Part shown: in pieces, positions 5,026 to 6,291 of the stretch
How positions within the stretch are numbered: position 1 is the first letter of the stretch
Layout: each line of letters opens with the position of its first letter
Source of the DNA: Bacteroidota bacterium
GTDB lineage: Bacteria; Bacteroidota; Ignavibacteria; Tepidaquicellales; Tepidaquicellaceae
DNA length: 6,291 bases
Assembly (NCBI GenBank): GCA_023429265.1
Contig: JAEYVS010000013.1
Coordinates: 1 to 6,291, forward strand
Direction: 5' to 3'
Position numbers and translations under genes: made by a program
Notes under the pieces: model-generated
The model's input: the letters and a program-made list of their open reading frames with translations, nothing else
What the model was told of the DNA's origin: nothing
The model's database searches: none

Positions 5026-6291
5026 TTACAGCGTGGCTTTTGGAAGTTCTACAATGAATTTAGCTCCTTTACCCGGTTCACTTTCACACCAAACTTTACC
5101 GTTATTCATATTAATCAATTTCTTTACTATGGATAGACCCAGCCCAAAAGACTCTTCTCCACCTGTTGGTCTGGCGCTGAGCCTAGTAAATTTTCCAAAT
5201 AGGTTTTTCATATCCTCCGGAGTAAATCCCGGTCCTTCATCATCTATCTCAAACCGTACAAACTCTTCAGTTTCTGAAGCCTTTATGTAAATATTTTTGG
5301 CAAATTGAGAGTATTTTATCGCGTTAGAAAGAAGATTTGAAAATATTTGTTCAACCGAATGCCTGTCCCCGTAGAAAAGAACAGGTTTATCATCGGTATA
5401 TCTAATCTCAATTCTCTTGGCTTTTGCTTTATCCCTGTAAAAACCGATCTGAGATTTAATTATCTCTGTTAGATTGTTGACAGCAAAATCCATCTTTAAC
5501 ATACCGGTCTCAATTGCATTTATGTCCAGTAATGTCTGTAGTAGATTAATGACTCTTTGGGCAGATGTCTTTATGTCTTTTATGAAATCCTTTTTCTCTT
5601 CCTCCGGCATAGAATCATAATCACCAAGAATTATATCTGAAATGCTGTAGATACTGGAGACAGGGTCTCTCAGGTCGTGCGATACGATCCCTATGAAATT
5701 ATTTTTATCCTCATTTATATCATCGAGCTTTTTTACGATCCTTGTAAGTTCCTCATTTTTTGCGCGGTTCATTTCAGCTTCTTTCTGGTGTCTTTCCGCC
5801 TCATGCTGTATCATCAGACTCCTCGTTAGCATATCCGTATGTCTGTCCATCAGCTCTTTTGAAGCTTGATTATGAAGTTTTAAGTAATCCATTGCTTTTT
5901 TGTGATCACCTATCGATTCGAAATAGGACGAGAGCAGCACATAGTATTGTCCGGACATATTCTTATCATTAATCTCCTCCGCTATTTTCAATCCCGTATT
6001 TAGATTATCAAATGCAGGTTGTAATTCGTGATTATCCAGGAGTATTTTAGAAATACTCAAATATAGCTCGGCTAAAGCAGCTTTATCCTCTATTTCTACG
6101 GCTATATCAAGTCCTCTGGATACACATCTTTTAGCTTCATTAAGATCTCCCCTCTCAAGATAAAGATCACCGAGACCTCCGTAGCTGTCAGCTTCGCTTT
6201 TTCTATTTCCCATACTTTGGGCTACTTCGATTGCTTCTGTATAATATTTCATAGCTTCTTCTGTCTTACCCAGCTTGGAGTAACATAATCC
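5026..6291 (-). CDS. TPR-containing sensor histidine kinase, 5'-partial
   Basis: The frame stays open to the right edge of the window, so the N-terminus is missing, and the Met at 6252 is probably internal because TPR sequence continues upstream of it (GLCYSKLGKTEEA). The 421 visible residues (numbered from the window edge) hold about 3.5 tetratricopeptide repeats with a 40-residue period (1-145), a charged coiled-coil signalling helix (about 145-195), a HisKA domain with His205 in VSHDLRDP, and an ATPase domain. The ATPase domain has N box FSNLLSNAIKYS (317-328), G1 box DDEGPGF (350-356), F box NLFGKFTRL and G2 box SFGLGLS (381-387). No membrane segment or receiver domain is visible, so this part is cytoplasmic. 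TPR kinases of this kind are common in Bacteroidota-type genomes and sense through protein contacts; the signal and partner here are unknown. Position +4 from the His is Asp where Thr or Asn is usual. The gene converges on the PhoR-like gene with no spacing. Confidence 0.92.
   Translation of the reverse strand, partial: GLCYSKLGKTEEAMKYYTEAIEVAQSMGNRKSEADSYGGLGDLYLERGDLNEAKRCVSRGLDIAVEIEDKAALAELYLSISKILLDNHELQPAFDNLNTGLKIAEEINDKNMSGQYYVLLSSYFESIGDHKKAMDYLKLHNQASKELMDRHTDMLTRSLMIQHEAERHQKEAEMNRAKNEELTRIVKKLDDINEDKNNFIGIVSHDLRDPVSSIYSISDIILGDYDSMPEEEKKDFIKDIKTSAQRVINLLQTLLDINAIETGMLKMDFAVNNLTEIIKSQIGFYRDKAKAKRIEIRYTDDKPVLFYGDRHSVEQIFSNLLSNAIKYSQFAKNIYIKASETEEFVRFEIDDEGPGFTPEDMKNLFGKFTRLSARPTGGEESFGLGLSIVKKLINMNNGKVWCESEPGKGAKFIVELPKATL

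Noticed and set aside
5033..5972. Plus-strand open frames opposite the TPR kinase (5033-5290, 5760-5972)
   Set aside because: They are antisense to conserved ATPase and TPR coding sequence and have no recognisable product.

Overview
The window reads as a chromosomal segment of a moderately AT-rich bacterium, probably of the Bacteroidota/Ignavibacteriota (FCB) assemblage. Pointers are a Bacteroidetes-type LptF/LptG permease with a long insert, a small SRP RNA, start codons without clear Shine-Dalgarno sequences (including TTG and GTG starts), a TPR-histidine kinase, and a dispersed 23S-rRNA-intervening-sequence (IVP/S23) four-helix-bundle gene. The phylum is an inference; no rRNA marker is present.

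Left part (1-2952, + strand): the 3' 380 codons of kbl (glycine C-acetyltransferase, threonine degradation), then a small gene for an IVP/S23 four-helix-bundle protein, then an LptF/LptG-family permease for lipopolysaccharide export. The small gene is enclosed by long inverted repeats (1135-1174 and 1539-1580). The left repeat begins exactly at a kbl codon boundary and supplies the last two Ser codons and the stop of kbl. The right repeat ends 4 nt before the TTG start of the permease. This looks like an rRNA intervening-sequence-type element that has landed between two protein-coding genes, and it is the most interesting object in the window.

Middle (2953-3195): a non-coding gap that holds a well-supported SRP RNA gene (ffs, 2966-3059, + strand) and the upstream region of a two-component operon. 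Just before the response regulator are four TTAACA-like hexamers at exact 11-bp spacing (3142, 3153, 3164, 3175), the layout of a PhoP/PhoB-type Pho box.

Right part: a PhoB/PhoP-like OmpR-family response regulator (3196-3912) and a PhoR-like histidine kinase (3940-5025) with two membrane helices but essentially no extracytoplasmic domain and no visible PAS domain. The pair is probably an autoregulated system, possibly for phosphate response. Converging on it with no intergenic base is a minus-strand TPR-coiled-coil-histidine kinase (5026-6291), whose N-terminus lies beyond the window.
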